From Bacillota bacterium (GTDB lineage: Bacteria > Bacillota > Limnochordia > Darwinibacteriales > Darwinibacteriaceae), in the NCBI GenBank assembly GCA_012837385.1, contig DURH01000039.1, forward strand, positions 1 to 45,860: a stretch of 45,860 bases of DNA, read 5' to 3'. The notes under the pieces were generated by a model. The model made no database searches, was not told the origin of the DNA, and saw only the letters and a program-made list of their open reading frames with translations. A program made the position numbers and the translations under genes. Positions 25,096-32,449 of this stretch are shown piece by piece (the stretch's first letter is position 1; every line of letters starts with the position of its first letter).

Positions 25096-26265
25096 TTACC
25101 TGGCTTCCACTGACACCTGGTTGCGCCCCTGCTCTTTGGCTGCATAGAGGGCACGGTCGGCCCGGTTGTAGTAGTCCCGGATGTCCTCCGATCCCGTCAG
25201 GGCCGCGACGCCGATACTCATCGTGATCCGAACTTCATGCCCGCAGATCAGGAAACGGTGGTTCTCCACCAGCTTTCTCAAGCGTTCGGCGAACCGCTTT
25301 CCTTCATCCAAGCTGGTTCCAGGGGCCAAAATGACGAACTCCTCTCCCCCGAGGCGAACCAAAGTGCTGTTCTCCCTGACGCTGCTCTGCAGCAGCGCGG
25401 CCAGCTCCCTGAGGAGATCATCCCCTGCCAGATGCCCATAGGTGTCATTTACGCTCTTGAAATGATCGATATCACACATCAGCAGGGAAGACTCGGTGCA
25501 CCCACTTTTGACCAGAGCAACCTCAGCCTTGATCCGCTCATCCATAAACCTGCGGTTGGGAAGTCCAGTGAGGGGATCCTGGTAGGCCAGCTCAGAGAGT
25601 TTCATCTGCTGCCCCCTGATGGTCCTCTGCTGCAGGGTAATGGTGCGAAAGTGGATCCAGCTCAAAAGGGAGAGCGCAAACCCCAGGGCGGTTACAATCA
25701 AAGCGTTCACCTGATTGGAGTGGATGATTTGAGGGGAAGACCCACCCATCACTATCAATGCTCGATGGAAAATCAGATAGGCCAGGGAAAAGAGGGCTAA
25801 AGCGTAATGGGGATAGAGATAGTAGAACGTACCCACAATGGTTACGCAGAGCAGAAATGGTGTAACGCTGGACATGACCAGTTGATCGATGAGGGAGATA
25901 ACCAAGCCCACGGCGAGCACATAGGCGGCCACCCCATAAACAAGAACGGCTTGAACCTTGGGGCTGGTGCCTGGCCGCTTGATCCGCCAGGCCAAAAGCC
26001 AAATGAGTCCGCTGATCAGGCTTACGGTGAAATTCGCTCCAATAACCAGGTTCTGCCACAACAGCTCTTGGCCGGCTGCCGGAGCAGAACGCAGCCAAAA
26101 ACTGAGGCCTGCCAGGAAGTTACCCAAAGCCAATACTGGAGCAGTCCAGAAAATGCGCTTGACACTGGCCTCAATGGCCAGATTCTTGGTCTGTTCATCA
26201 ACACGCAGCTCACTTAAGGTTCGCCTCAGCAGCCGCCACCTTACTCGAAGCCACCGCATAGTCAT
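25096..26265 (-). CDS. Membrane-bound diguanylate cyclase (GGDEF)
   Basis: About 389 residues from ATG 26265 (GGGGG eight bases upstream). TTG 26316 and ATG 26280 are alternatives; a start at 26355 would lie inside a terminator hairpin and is unlikely. Residues about 40-210 form five or six membrane helices without a recognised sensor name. The GGDEF domain begins at LAYQDPLTGLPNRR and has GGEEF at 306-310, so it should be active in making cyclic di-GMP. The inhibitory I-site is RENS rather than RxxD, so feedback inhibition there is probably lost. A promoter and an intrinsic terminator precede the gene, suggesting attenuation. Confidence 0.9.
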   Translation of the reverse strand: MTMRWLRVRWRLLRRTLSELRVDEQTKNLAIEASVKRIFWTAPVLALGNFLAGLSFWLRSAPAAGQELLWQNLVIGANFTVSLISGLIWLLAWRIKRPGTSPKVQAVLVYGVAAYVLAVGLVISLIDQLVMSSVTPFLLCVTIVGTFYYLYPHYALALFSLAYLIFHRALIVMGGSSPQIIHSNQVNALIVTALGFALSLLSWIHFRTITLQQRTIRGQQMKLSELAYQDPLTGLPNRRFMDERIKAEVALVKSGCTESSLLMCDIDHFKSVNDTYGHLAGDDLLRELAALLQSSVRENSTLVRLGGEEFVILAPGTSLDEGKRFAERLRKLVENHRFLICGHEVRITMSIGVAALTGSEDIRDYYNRADRALYAAKEQGRNQVSVEAR

Positions 26266-26344
26266 TTCCCTAACCCCCATATTAACCACAGTGGTTTGGT
26301 ATTCACCACCTTCCAAATAAATCCTTCTGCCCGGTGAAAAGAAA

Positions 26345-26378
26345 AGCAGGCTCAAGCGCCTGCTGGCGCGAGCCTGCT
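26345..26378 (-). terminator. Intrinsic terminator in leader of diguanylate cyclase gene
   Basis: On the minus strand AGCAGGCTC and GCGCC pair with GGCGC and GAGCCTGCT around an AGCA loop, with two unpaired T residues on one side. TTTTCTTTT follows. It lies between the promoter at 26480-26485 and the gene. The 3' arm could also pair with an upstream repeat of GCAGGCTC (26406-26413). Confidence 0.8.
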
Positions 26379-26387
26379 CGGTTATCT

Positions 26388-26485
26388 GGCAGTCTAGGGT
26401 GGCTAGAGCCTGCCATACCTCCCGAAGATCATATTGATCATCCCCCTTTCAGCGCAAAATTGTGGGTCCCACTGGTCTCATTATA
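26388..26485 (-). promoter_or_regulatory. Promoter and structured leader upstream of the GGDEF gene
   Basis: An extended -10 TGCTATAAT (TATAAT at 26485-26480) is present; TTGACG at 26512-26507 is 21 bases away and may not count. The transcript would start near 26473. The leader contains a small hairpin (GATCA-ATA-TGATC) and a larger one at 26388-26414 (GGCAG, then TCTAG, pairing with CTAGA and CTGCC). A possible nine-codon reading frame (MIFGRYGRL) lies behind AAAGGGGG. It does not contain the conserved core of the type I cyclic di-GMP riboswitch. Confidence 0.55.
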
Positions 26486-26525
26486 GCATCTCAGCCCACC
26501 TGTACCCGTCAAGAACGCTTGGGAC

Positions 26526-26795
26526 TCATTCTTTCCTGTTGGCGGAGATAATCTTGCGAATGCTGTCGTAGCTCAGATGGTAGCTCTCCATAAGGGAGGC
26601 TATACTCTCGCCCTTGTTATACCTCTGCACGATCTCCTGGTTGCGGCGGCGGATCAACCGGCGTGTCCCGTTCAGTTCCCCCCAACCCAGTTTGGTCTCT
26701 GGCTTTTTGGGGATATAGATCTCCACACCCTGCACATACTCCTGAATCTCTTCCAGCAGGGCTTCGGGTAAAACGTCTTCTGCCTTTACATACAT
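26526..26795 (-). CDS. CD3324-family helix-turn-helix protein
   Basis: An 89-residue protein. The N-terminal half (AEDVLPEALLEEIQEYVQGVEIYIPKK) is the hallmark of the CD3324 family of clostridia. The C-terminal half ends in a Mor/resolvase-like helix-turn-helix (GESIASLMESYHLSYDSIRKII). ATG 26795 gives the family's usual N-terminus. TTG 26804 is closer to AAGGAGG (three bases); the ATG is twelve bases away. Role unknown but DNA binding is likely. Its leader is strongly structured and may control translation. Confidence 0.85.
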   Translation of the reverse strand: MYVKAEDVLPEALLEEIQEYVQGVEIYIPKKPETKLGWGELNGTRRLIRRRNQEIVQRYNKGESIASLMESYHLSYDSIRKIISANRKE

Positions 26796-26799
26796 AAAA

Positions 26800-26902
26800 G
26801 CCAACGTCCTCCTTGTTCTTCATTCCCTGAGGCGTTGGCTTCTACCTATCACGAAATAGACTGAGAACAGCTCAGCCGCTGAGTAGAGGCAGGCCAACGC
26901 CT
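26800..26902 (-). promoter_or_regulatory. Structured leader with alternative helices at the CD3324-family gene
   Basis: On the minus-strand transcript, AGGCGUUGGC (26902-26893) plus CUGCCU (26892-26887) pairs with AGGUAG (26847-26842) and GCCAACGCCU (26839-26830): 16 pairs with a two-base bulge. Inside are CUCAG-CGG-CUGAG and the competing CUGAG-CUGUU-CUCAG. GCCAACG can instead pair with CGUUGGC at 26806-26800, directly between the AAGGAGGA site (26814-26807) and the ATG at 26795. That alternative puts the ribosome binding site in the loop of a hairpin. Confidence 0.5.
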
Positions 26903-26970
26903 AACTGCTTCACGTCTCGAAATGCAGTGATCTTCACTTAGCCCACCTCGCTTTCGCAAATTCTACCCCC

Positions 26971-26999
26971 ATGATATACCACCTGGCCAGCTGAGGCAA
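26971..26999 (-). promoter_or_regulatory. Promoter of the CD3324-family gene
   Basis: TTGCCT (26999-26994), a 17-base spacer and TATCAT (26976-26971) form a plausible housekeeping promoter on the minus strand. The transcript would carry a leader of about 170 bases. Its early part has further small hairpins, including one with a GAAA loop and AGTGA-AGA-TCACT. Confidence 0.5.
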
Positions 27000-27017
27000 G
27001 GTAAAGTCGCTTCCGAA

Positions 27018-28604
27018 TCATTCTTTCCCAAGTTCAAACTCCTGCACCAGCTGCTGCAGCCGCTGGGACATCGAGCTGAGTTCCTGGGCCGCCACTGCGA
27101 TGGTATCCATGGAAGCTGACTGTTCTTCAGTTGTAGCCGCCAGCTCTTCGCTGCCCGCGTTGATCATCTCAATTCCATTGGACACTTCCAAAATGGTGTT
27201 GGTGATGTCAGCAATCTGCTCCAAGATGGAGTTCAAAAGCTCGCCGCCCCTCTCCACAGCCGTGGCACTTTCCTCGGCATCGGCAGCACTCTGCTTAATG
27301 CCCTGCACGGCGTGCTCCGTCTCAGTTTGAATGGACCGAACCAAACCAGTAATCTGGTTACTGGACCCTGCCGCCTGTTCCGCCAGCTGCCGCACTTCCT
27401 CAGCCACCACGGCAAATCCCCTGCCGTGCTCACCGGCGCGGGCAGCTTCAATGGCTGCGTTGAGGGCTAACAGGTTGGTTTGATCGGCAATGGCAGTGAT
27501 GACCTCCACAATCTGGCCGATTTCCCTGGAGCGCTCTCCCAAGCGGGAAACTCCTTCCGCCATAGCTGCCATGTCCTCCTTCAAATCTGACGCCAACCCC
27601 ACCGCTTGGGTGACAGCGTCCTTCCCAGCGCTGGCCGAGGACTGGATGCCCTGGGCCGATTGAACCATCCTGGCTACATTGTCGCCCATGGACTGAACTG
27701 TGGAAGCGAAATGATTGGCTGTACTGGCCACTTCCTCAATGGATGCACTAGTCTCCCCGGTGGAAATGGACAGCTCCTGGCTGGCCTTCGCGGTGGCAGC
27801 CGAAGCATCAAATACCCCCGCCAGCACACTGCTCAAAGCTTCCTGCATGCTTTGGATTCCCTTGGCGATCATGCCGATCTCATCCTTCTTCTGCAGAAGA
27901 GCCTCTGGAACGGGTCTATGCAGTACTTTTCGCTCCAAGAGGTTGATATGGCCAGTTATGCCATCAATCGATCTCACCAAGCGGGAAGCAACTAGGGTCA
28001 AAACCAAAGCCAGCACCACATACGTAGATCCGGCGATGGCCACTGTGAGCACCAGGCTGCTGCGCAGCGTCTGGCGAACAATCTCTAGGTTTATCCCCAC
28101 GTTCACTGCCCCAGCATACTCTTCCGCCACAAAGTAAGGCAGAAGGATGTCCCAGACCATTTCCTTGGTGACGGGATCCCTGCCTAAAAAGACGTAATTG
28201 GACCGCTTCTGCAGGGCCTCGCGCTTACCCGGTTCTGCTAGGATTTCCTGCACCTGAGCCCCTCCGCTGGAAACCTCCAGATCGTTCTGGGCATTGAACA
28301 CATGGGCGTAGCTGAGGGTGGCGCCGCTCACCACATCCACCACCAGTTTCTCTGAGCTCAGCTCTTCCTGCAAAGTCTCGGCGTCAGTGTCGGTTACTCC
28401 CTCAAGGGCGGACAGAGCCAAGGCATTACTCTGCAAACGCGCCTTAATCTGCTGGGCTACAGCTAGGCCCGCGAGCCGTTTCTGCTCCAAGGTTCTGGTG
28501 TAGGCTACATAAATACTTGCCGTACTCAGGAGCAGTACCGCGGCGAACACTAAGATCAAGGGAACGACCACGATCCTCATGCGGATGGAATGCCGTCTTT
28601 TCAT
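27018..28604 (-). CDS. Methyl-accepting chemotaxis protein
   Basis: A 528-residue receptor: helix 1 at about 10-30, an extracytoplasmic sensor region of about 150 residues, helix 2 at about 185-210, a HAMP region, then a coiled-coil signalling domain. The tip is fully conserved ([34 protein letters not shown]), where CheA and CheW dock. It is a transmembrane sensor for taxis; the ligand is unknown. No chemotaxis or flagellar genes are nearby. The ATG has TTGGAGG eight bases upstream. A perfect hairpin (CCACTTC-CAGA-GAAGTGG, 28621-28638) lies just before the ribosome binding site, without a T tract. Confidence 0.95.
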   Translation of the reverse strand: MKRRHSIRMRIVVVPLILVFAAVLLLSTASIYVAYTRTLEQKRLAGLAVAQQIKARLQSNALALSALEGVTDTDAETLQEELSSEKLVVDVVSGATLSYAHVFNAQNDLEVSSGGAQVQEILAEPGKREALQKRSNYVFLGRDPVTKEMVWDILLPYFVAEEYAGAVNVGINLEIVRQTLRSSLVLTVAIAGSTYVVLALVLTLVASRLVRSIDGITGHINLLERKVLHRPVPEALLQKKDEIGMIAKGIQSMQEALSSVLAGVFDASAATAKASQELSISTGETSASIEEVASTANHFASTVQSMGDNVARMVQSAQGIQSSASAGKDAVTQAVGLASDLKEDMAAMAEGVSRLGERSREIGQIVEVITAIADQTNLLALNAAIEAARAGEHGRGFAVVAEEVRQLAEQAAGSSNQITGLVRSIQTETEHAVQGIKQSAADAEESATAVERGGELLNSILEQIADITNTILEVSNGIEMINAGSEELAATTEEQSASMDTIAVAAQELSSMSQRLQQLVQEFELGKE

Positions 28605-28657
28605 CGTCTATACCTCCAAGCCACTTCTCTGGAAGTGGAATCTCCCTCTGCCGCGAC

Positions 28658-29650
28658 CTAGCCTTGGTTCTTTTCAAAGCGCCAAGCATCACGGCACATC
28701 TCGTAAACGCCCCTTTTGGCCGTCCAGCCCAGTTCAGCATGGGCCTTGCTCACATCGGCATAGCATTCCGCGACATCACCTGGGCGGCGCCCTACAATCC
28801 TATATGGAATCCTAATGCTGTTGGCTTCCTCAAAAGCAGAAATCAGCTCCAGGACGGAAGTACCCCGGCCCGTACCTAAGTTGTAGATATGTACCCCTGG
28901 ACCCACCTGCTCCAGGGCTGCTAGGTGCCCTTCGGCTAAATCCACCACATGGATATAATCCCGCACCCCGGTACCATCGGGAGTGGGATAATCATTGCCG
29001 AACACCTGCAGCTCCGGCAGGATTCCCTTGGCTACCTGAGTGATATAGGGCATGAGGTTATTGGGGATGCCTTGGGGGGCTTCGCCGATCAGGCCGCTTT
29101 CGTGGGCTCCCACCGGGTTAAAATAGCGGAGCAGCGACACGGATAACTCAGGATGAATACTGGCGGCATCGGTGAGAATCCTCTCGCACATGGCCTTGGT
29201 TTCACCATAGGGATTGGTGCGGGGACGCAGCTCCATTGTTTCCACAAAAGGTACTTGGTTCTCACCGTACACGGTGGCGGAAGAACTGAACACAAAACGC
29301 TGCACACCGTACTTCACACAGTTCTCCATGAGCACAATGGTGCTGAGCAGGTTGTTTTTGTAATAAGCCAGCGGCATCTGGACAGATTCCCCCACTGCCT
29401 TCAGGCCTGCGAAGTGGATCACGCCATCGATGGGGTGGGTGGAGAAGATCAAGTCCACCGCGGTCTCGTCGGTGGCATCAGCCTCGTAGAAAAGCGGCCG
29501 TTTGCCGGTGATCTGGGCAATTCTGTCCACCACCTCACGCTTGCTGTTCACCAGATTGTCTAGGATAATCACCTCGTAACCGCTGTTCAGCAGTTCCACG
29601 CAAGTGTGGCTGCCGATAAAGCCCGTTCCCCCCGTCACCAATACCAGCAT
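28658..29650 (-). CDS. galE: UDP-glucose 4-epimerase
   Basis: A 330-residue extended short-chain dehydrogenase with GGTGFIGSH at 7-15 and the catalytic Ser124, Tyr148 and Lys152 (YGETK). The family features RYFNPVGAH and GTGVRDYIHVVDLAEGH are present. It interconverts UDP-glucose and UDP-galactose for Leloir metabolism and glycan precursors. The ATG at 29650 is preceded by AAGGAGGAATAAC. The chemotaxis receptor gene follows 54 bases downstream. A very short reading frame with its own ribosome binding site stops one base before the ATG. Confidence 0.95.
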   Translation of the reverse strand: MLVLVTGGTGFIGSHTCVELLNSGYEVIILDNLVNSKREVVDRIAQITGKRPLFYEADATDETAVDLIFSTHPIDGVIHFAGLKAVGESVQMPLAYYKNNLLSTIVLMENCVKYGVQRFVFSSSATVYGENQVPFVETMELRPRTNPYGETKAMCERILTDAASIHPELSVSLLRYFNPVGAHESGLIGEAPQGIPNNLMPYITQVAKGILPELQVFGNDYPTPDGTGVRDYIHVVDLAEGHLAALEQVGPGVHIYNLGTGRGTSVLELISAFEEANSIRIPYRIVGRRPGDVAECYADVSKAHAELGWTAKRGVYEMCRDAWRFEKNQG

Positions 29651-29651
29651 G

Positions 29652-29708
29652 TTATTCCTCCTTAGTGGGCTCTTTGCCTTGGTCAGCGAGATATCTTTCG
29701 TTAGTCAC
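29652..29708 (-). CDS. Possible 18-residue peptide upstream of galE
   Basis: GTG 29708 to TAA 29652 encodes MTNERYLADQGKEPTKEE. An AAGGAGGAATAA site lies ten bases before the GTG, and the same string recurs at the 3' end of this frame as the galE site. The stop is separated from the galE ATG by one base. It could be a leader peptide that couples translation to galE, or merely a duplicated ribosome binding site with a chance open frame. Confidence 0.25.
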   Translation of the reverse strand: MTNERYLADQGKEPTKEE

Positions 29709-29807
29709 TACCCTTATTCCTCCTTAACCTCTGCCCGGTTCCCGTTTTTGGGCCTCAAGCAGGAACCCAAGCACAGCTGGAGAACTGTGCTAATAGGAGG
29801 TATTCTA

Positions 29808-30563
29808 ATGAAGCTCATTTCCTGGAATGTAAACGGACTGAGAGCCTGTATCAACAAGGGCTTTCTAGACTTCTTCAAAGAGATAGATGCCGATGTATTC
29901 TGCTTGCAGGAGATCAAACTGCAGGAAGGTCAGATCGAACTGGATCTGCCCGGTTACGAGCAGTACTGGAACTATGCTGAAAAGAAGGGCTACTCAGGCA
30001 CTGCCGTGTTCACCAAGCACAAACCCTTATCGATCCGTTATGGTATGGATCAGGAAGAACACGATAAGGAAGGGCGCATGATCACTTTAGAGTACGATTC
30101 CTTTTTCCTCACCACTGTGTACACGCCCAATTCCCAGAGGGGCTTAGCCCGCCTGGATTACAGGATGGTATGGGACGATGAGTTCCGCTCCTTCGTCAGT
30201 GAACTGAGCAGGGAGAAGCCTGTCATCGTCTGCGGCGATCTCAATGTAGCTCATCAGGAGATTGACCTGAAGAACCCAGACTCCAACCGCAAGAACGCTG
30301 GTTTCACAGATCAAGAGCGGGCTAAGTTCAGCGAACTCTTGGACGCCGGGTTTATTGATACTTTCCGCTATTTCTATCCAGACAAGACTGATGCCTATAC
30401 CTGGTGGTCCTATTTCGCAAAGGCCCGGGAACGAAATATTGGGTGGAGAATTGACTACTTCCTCGTATCCAGCAGTTTCCAAGAGCACCTGGTCGATGCG
30501 GCCATCCACGACCAAGTTCTCGGGAGCGATCACTGCCCGGTGGAACTGAAGGTCCGCTTGTGA
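29808..30563 (+). CDS. exoA: Exodeoxyribonuclease III
   Basis: A 251-residue AP endonuclease/exonuclease III. Start ATG 29808 follows AGGAGG by seven bases and gives the classic N-terminus MKLISWNVNGLRA; the frame upstream is not conserved. Metal and catalytic motifs are present: LQEIKLQ, GDLNVAHQEIDLKN, WRIDYFLVS and SDHCPVEL. It cleaves abasic sites and trims 3' ends in base excision repair. A short hairpin (GCACAG and CTGTGC, 29771-29790) lies just upstream of the ribosome binding site. It probably shares a transcript with the SEC-C gene 18 bases downstream. Confidence 0.95.
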   Translation: MKLISWNVNGLRACINKGFLDFFKEIDADVFCLQEIKLQEGQIELDLPGYEQYWNYAEKKGYSGTAVFTKHKPLSIRYGMDQEEHDKEGRMITLEYDSFFLTTVYTPNSQRGLARLDYRMVWDDEFRSFVSELSREKPVIVCGDLNVAHQEIDLKNPDSNRKNAGFTDQERAKFSELLDAGFIDTFRYFYPDKTDAYTWWSYFAKARERNIGWRIDYFLVSSSFQEHLVDAAIHDQVLGSDHCPVELKVRL

Positions 30564-30581
30564 GAGAGGACGGTGAGTTAA

Positions 30582-31706
30582 ATGTCCAACCGCGCAGCTA
30601 ATACTGCGTTATTATTGGAGTCCCTTTTGGCACGGCGTACCAGGGCTGAGCTTCTGGATATCTGCCGTGCCTTCAAGATTAAGGGGGCCAGCGGCCTGCG
30701 CAAGTCCAAGCTGGTGGGGCTGCTCTGCCAGCGCCTGCCAGAGGTGGCCTCCGCCAAGATGCAGTGCTGGGATGAACACGTCTACACCTTAGTTCAGGAG
30801 ATTGCCACCTTCTCCCAGTTCCATCACCTAGGGACAGCAGTGGGCAACCCTGCTGAGGACTACCTAATAGATGAACTGTTGGGCTTTGTGGAAACAGACG
30901 GCGAAGCGGATTACCTGATTATCCCCTTGGAGTTCCAGGAGCTGTTTTTCGCTGTGGATGGGCCCAAGTACCGGGAAATCGTCAAGGTTAATACAGAGAT
31001 CGCCAAGCTGAGCCGGGGGCTCCTGCACTACTACGGCTGCCTGCCCCTAGGGGAACTGGGCAAGATGATCAACCGCCTTCTGCCCTACCCCGTGGATCTA
31101 CCCCGCATCTGGGCAGTGCTGCGGGAAGTGGGCTTGCCCAATTGGGGCATCCTGTCAGAACGGGGATACTTCTGCGACAACCGCCTCATTGACTTGGATT
31201 ACCTGCTCACACAGCTGAAGACACGGGAATCCCTGGAATACCGTTCCCTAAGCTACACCGAAGTGTGGCAAGCGGGGGACCCGGCCTTCTATCACAAGAA
31301 CGCCCGCCAGCTCCGCAGCCTCCAGCACTTCCTGCAGCTGCACCGCTTACAGGAGTCGGTACCGTACTTCCTGGATCTCCTCTTCAGCCTGGTACAGACT
31401 GATCTATCGCCGCCGGAGATCGTGTACGCCCTCTTGGATCATGTGGATCTGGCCGAGGAAGAAGATGTCACAGAATTGGCCATCCTGGTCTTTGATTTCT
31501 ATCACAGTGTTCCCCACTGGGTCCTCAAAGGCAACTCCCCGGAGGAGATTATGGAACGGGCACCAAAAGACCCGCAGCCCCATCAGTCTGCAGGTCAAAA
31601 AAAGGCCATAGTGTACGATTTTGCCACCAGGCAGCGCTTCAATCCTGAAGCACCCTGCCCCTGCGGCAGCAGGCGTAGTTTCGGGCACTGCTGCGGCTCA
31701 GCTTAA
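30582..31706 (+). CDS. SEC-C motif protein with Rho-N/SAP-like N-terminus
   Basis: A 374-residue protein. Residues about 10-53 (LESLLARRTRAELLDICRAF, then GLRKSKLVGLLCQRL) resemble the Rho N-terminal or SAP nucleic-acid-binding helix pairs. The central 290 residues are helical and unassigned. The C-terminus is a SEC-C zinc motif: C359, C361, C370, C371 in CPCGSRRSFGHCC. SEC-C motifs are known from SecA and many stand-alone proteins, where they bind zinc. Function is not established; nucleic-acid or ribosome association is a reasonable guess. It follows exoA in the same direction and ends in a good terminator. Confidence 0.82.
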   Translation: MSNRAANTALLLESLLARRTRAELLDICRAFKIKGASGLRKSKLVGLLCQRLPEVASAKMQCWDEHVYTLVQEIATFSQFHHLGTAVGNPAEDYLIDELLGFVETDGEADYLIIPLEFQELFFAVDGPKYREIVKVNTEIAKLSRGLLHYYGCLPLGELGKMINRLLPYPVDLPRIWAVLREVGLPNWGILSERGYFCDNRLIDLDYLLTQLKTRESLEYRSLSYTEVWQAGDPAFYHKNARQLRSLQHFLQLHRLQESVPYFLDLLFSLVQTDLSPPEIVYALLDHVDLAEEEDVTELAILVFDFYHSVPHWVLKGNSPEEIMERAPKDPQPHQSAGQKKAIVYDFATRQRFNPEAPCPCGSRRSFGHCCGSA

Positions 31707-31720
31707 AGCCTCAGAAATCC

Positions 31721-31753
31721 AAAGGATCCGCACCACCGGTGCGGTTCCTTTTT
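31721..31753 (+). terminator. Terminator after the SEC-C gene
   Basis: AAAGGA and CCGCACC pair with GGTGCGG and TCCTTT, with one T-T mismatch and an ACC loop; five T residues end the structure. The convergent HD-domain gene stops at its 3' edge. Confidence 0.85.
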
Positions 31754-32345
31754 ATGCGCCTAGGTACTGATCGTACAACCGCTCCAGCTCAGCTGCATCT
31801 GCTTCCAACAGCTGGACTTGACGGGAGAAGGGATGCTCAGGATCTTCCACCTGGTCCTGGAAGTTCTCCTGCACCAGGGCAAAGATCACTTGATTCTCCC
31901 TGCGGTACTTCTCATAAATCTTCCTGGCCCGTTCGGTAAAACCCTGCTCCTTTCTGACCCAGCGGATCAGATCCCGGCAGTTAGCAATGCGGTCTGCCAG
32001 CTTCACGATGGCTGCATCTTCCACCGCGAAAATGCCGTGCAGATACCCGTCTTCCTGGCCCTTCTTGCGTGTCACCAGGTTAAGCAGCCTGGTTTCCTTG
32101 GGCCCCAAGCCCACTAACGCCTGAACCTTTTCCAGGGTATACCCCTGGTGGGCGTAGTCCTCTACCACATCATGCAGCAGAGCTACATTCAAAAGGCGCA
32201 TGATACGGATATTGTCCGTCTGGAGGTTTAGGAAACAGTAGTCCACCACATCCAGAGGATGGTCAGAACTCAACTTGTCCAACCCCTCGCGCCGTTCGGT
32301 ACCATAGAGGTCTTTGATCAACTTCAAGGCGGTCGTCTGACTCAA
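31752..32345 (-). CDS. HD-domain phosphohydrolase (RelA/SpoT hydrolase-like)
   Basis: A 197-residue protein with the HD metal site: His29, His58-Asp59 in LLHDVVED, and Asp118 in KLADRIANC. The spacing and the HDVVED and KLADR motifs are those of the (p)ppGpp hydrolase domain of RelA/SpoT and of small Mesh1-type hydrolases. No synthetase domain is present, so it may hydrolyse (p)ppGpp or another nucleotide. The start is TTG 32345 by the open frame, but the ribosome binding site (AGAGGAG) is twelve bases away, so the exact start is uncertain. Confidence 0.8.
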   Translation of the reverse strand: MSQTTALKLIKDLYGTERREGLDKLSSDHPLDVVDYCFLNLQTDNIRIMRLLNVALLHDVVEDYAHQGYTLEKVQALVGLGPKETRLLNLVTRKKGQEDGYLHGIFAVEDAAIVKLADRIANCRDLIRWVRKEQGFTERARKIYEKYRRENQVIFALVQENFQDQVEDPEHPFSRQVQLLEADAAELERLYDQYLGA

Positions 32346-32449
32346 CTTCAGCCTGCGCTCCTCTCACCTATGTCCCACATAACTTCTAACATGGTCTTCT
32401 CTTCTGCACAGGAAAGCAAGTCCCTGCCCCTCTGCTCAGGATTTTTCTG

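Noticed and set aside
26266-26355. Upstream start of the diguanylate cyclase at 26355
   Set aside because: That codon lies inside the loop and stem of a strong terminator hairpin. Better-placed starts occur downstream.
26345-26485. Cyclic di-GMP type I riboswitch before the GGDEF gene
   Set aside because: The conserved core strings of that class (such as the GGGACGCAAAGCC-like segment and the GNRA tetraloop/receptor arrangement) are not present.
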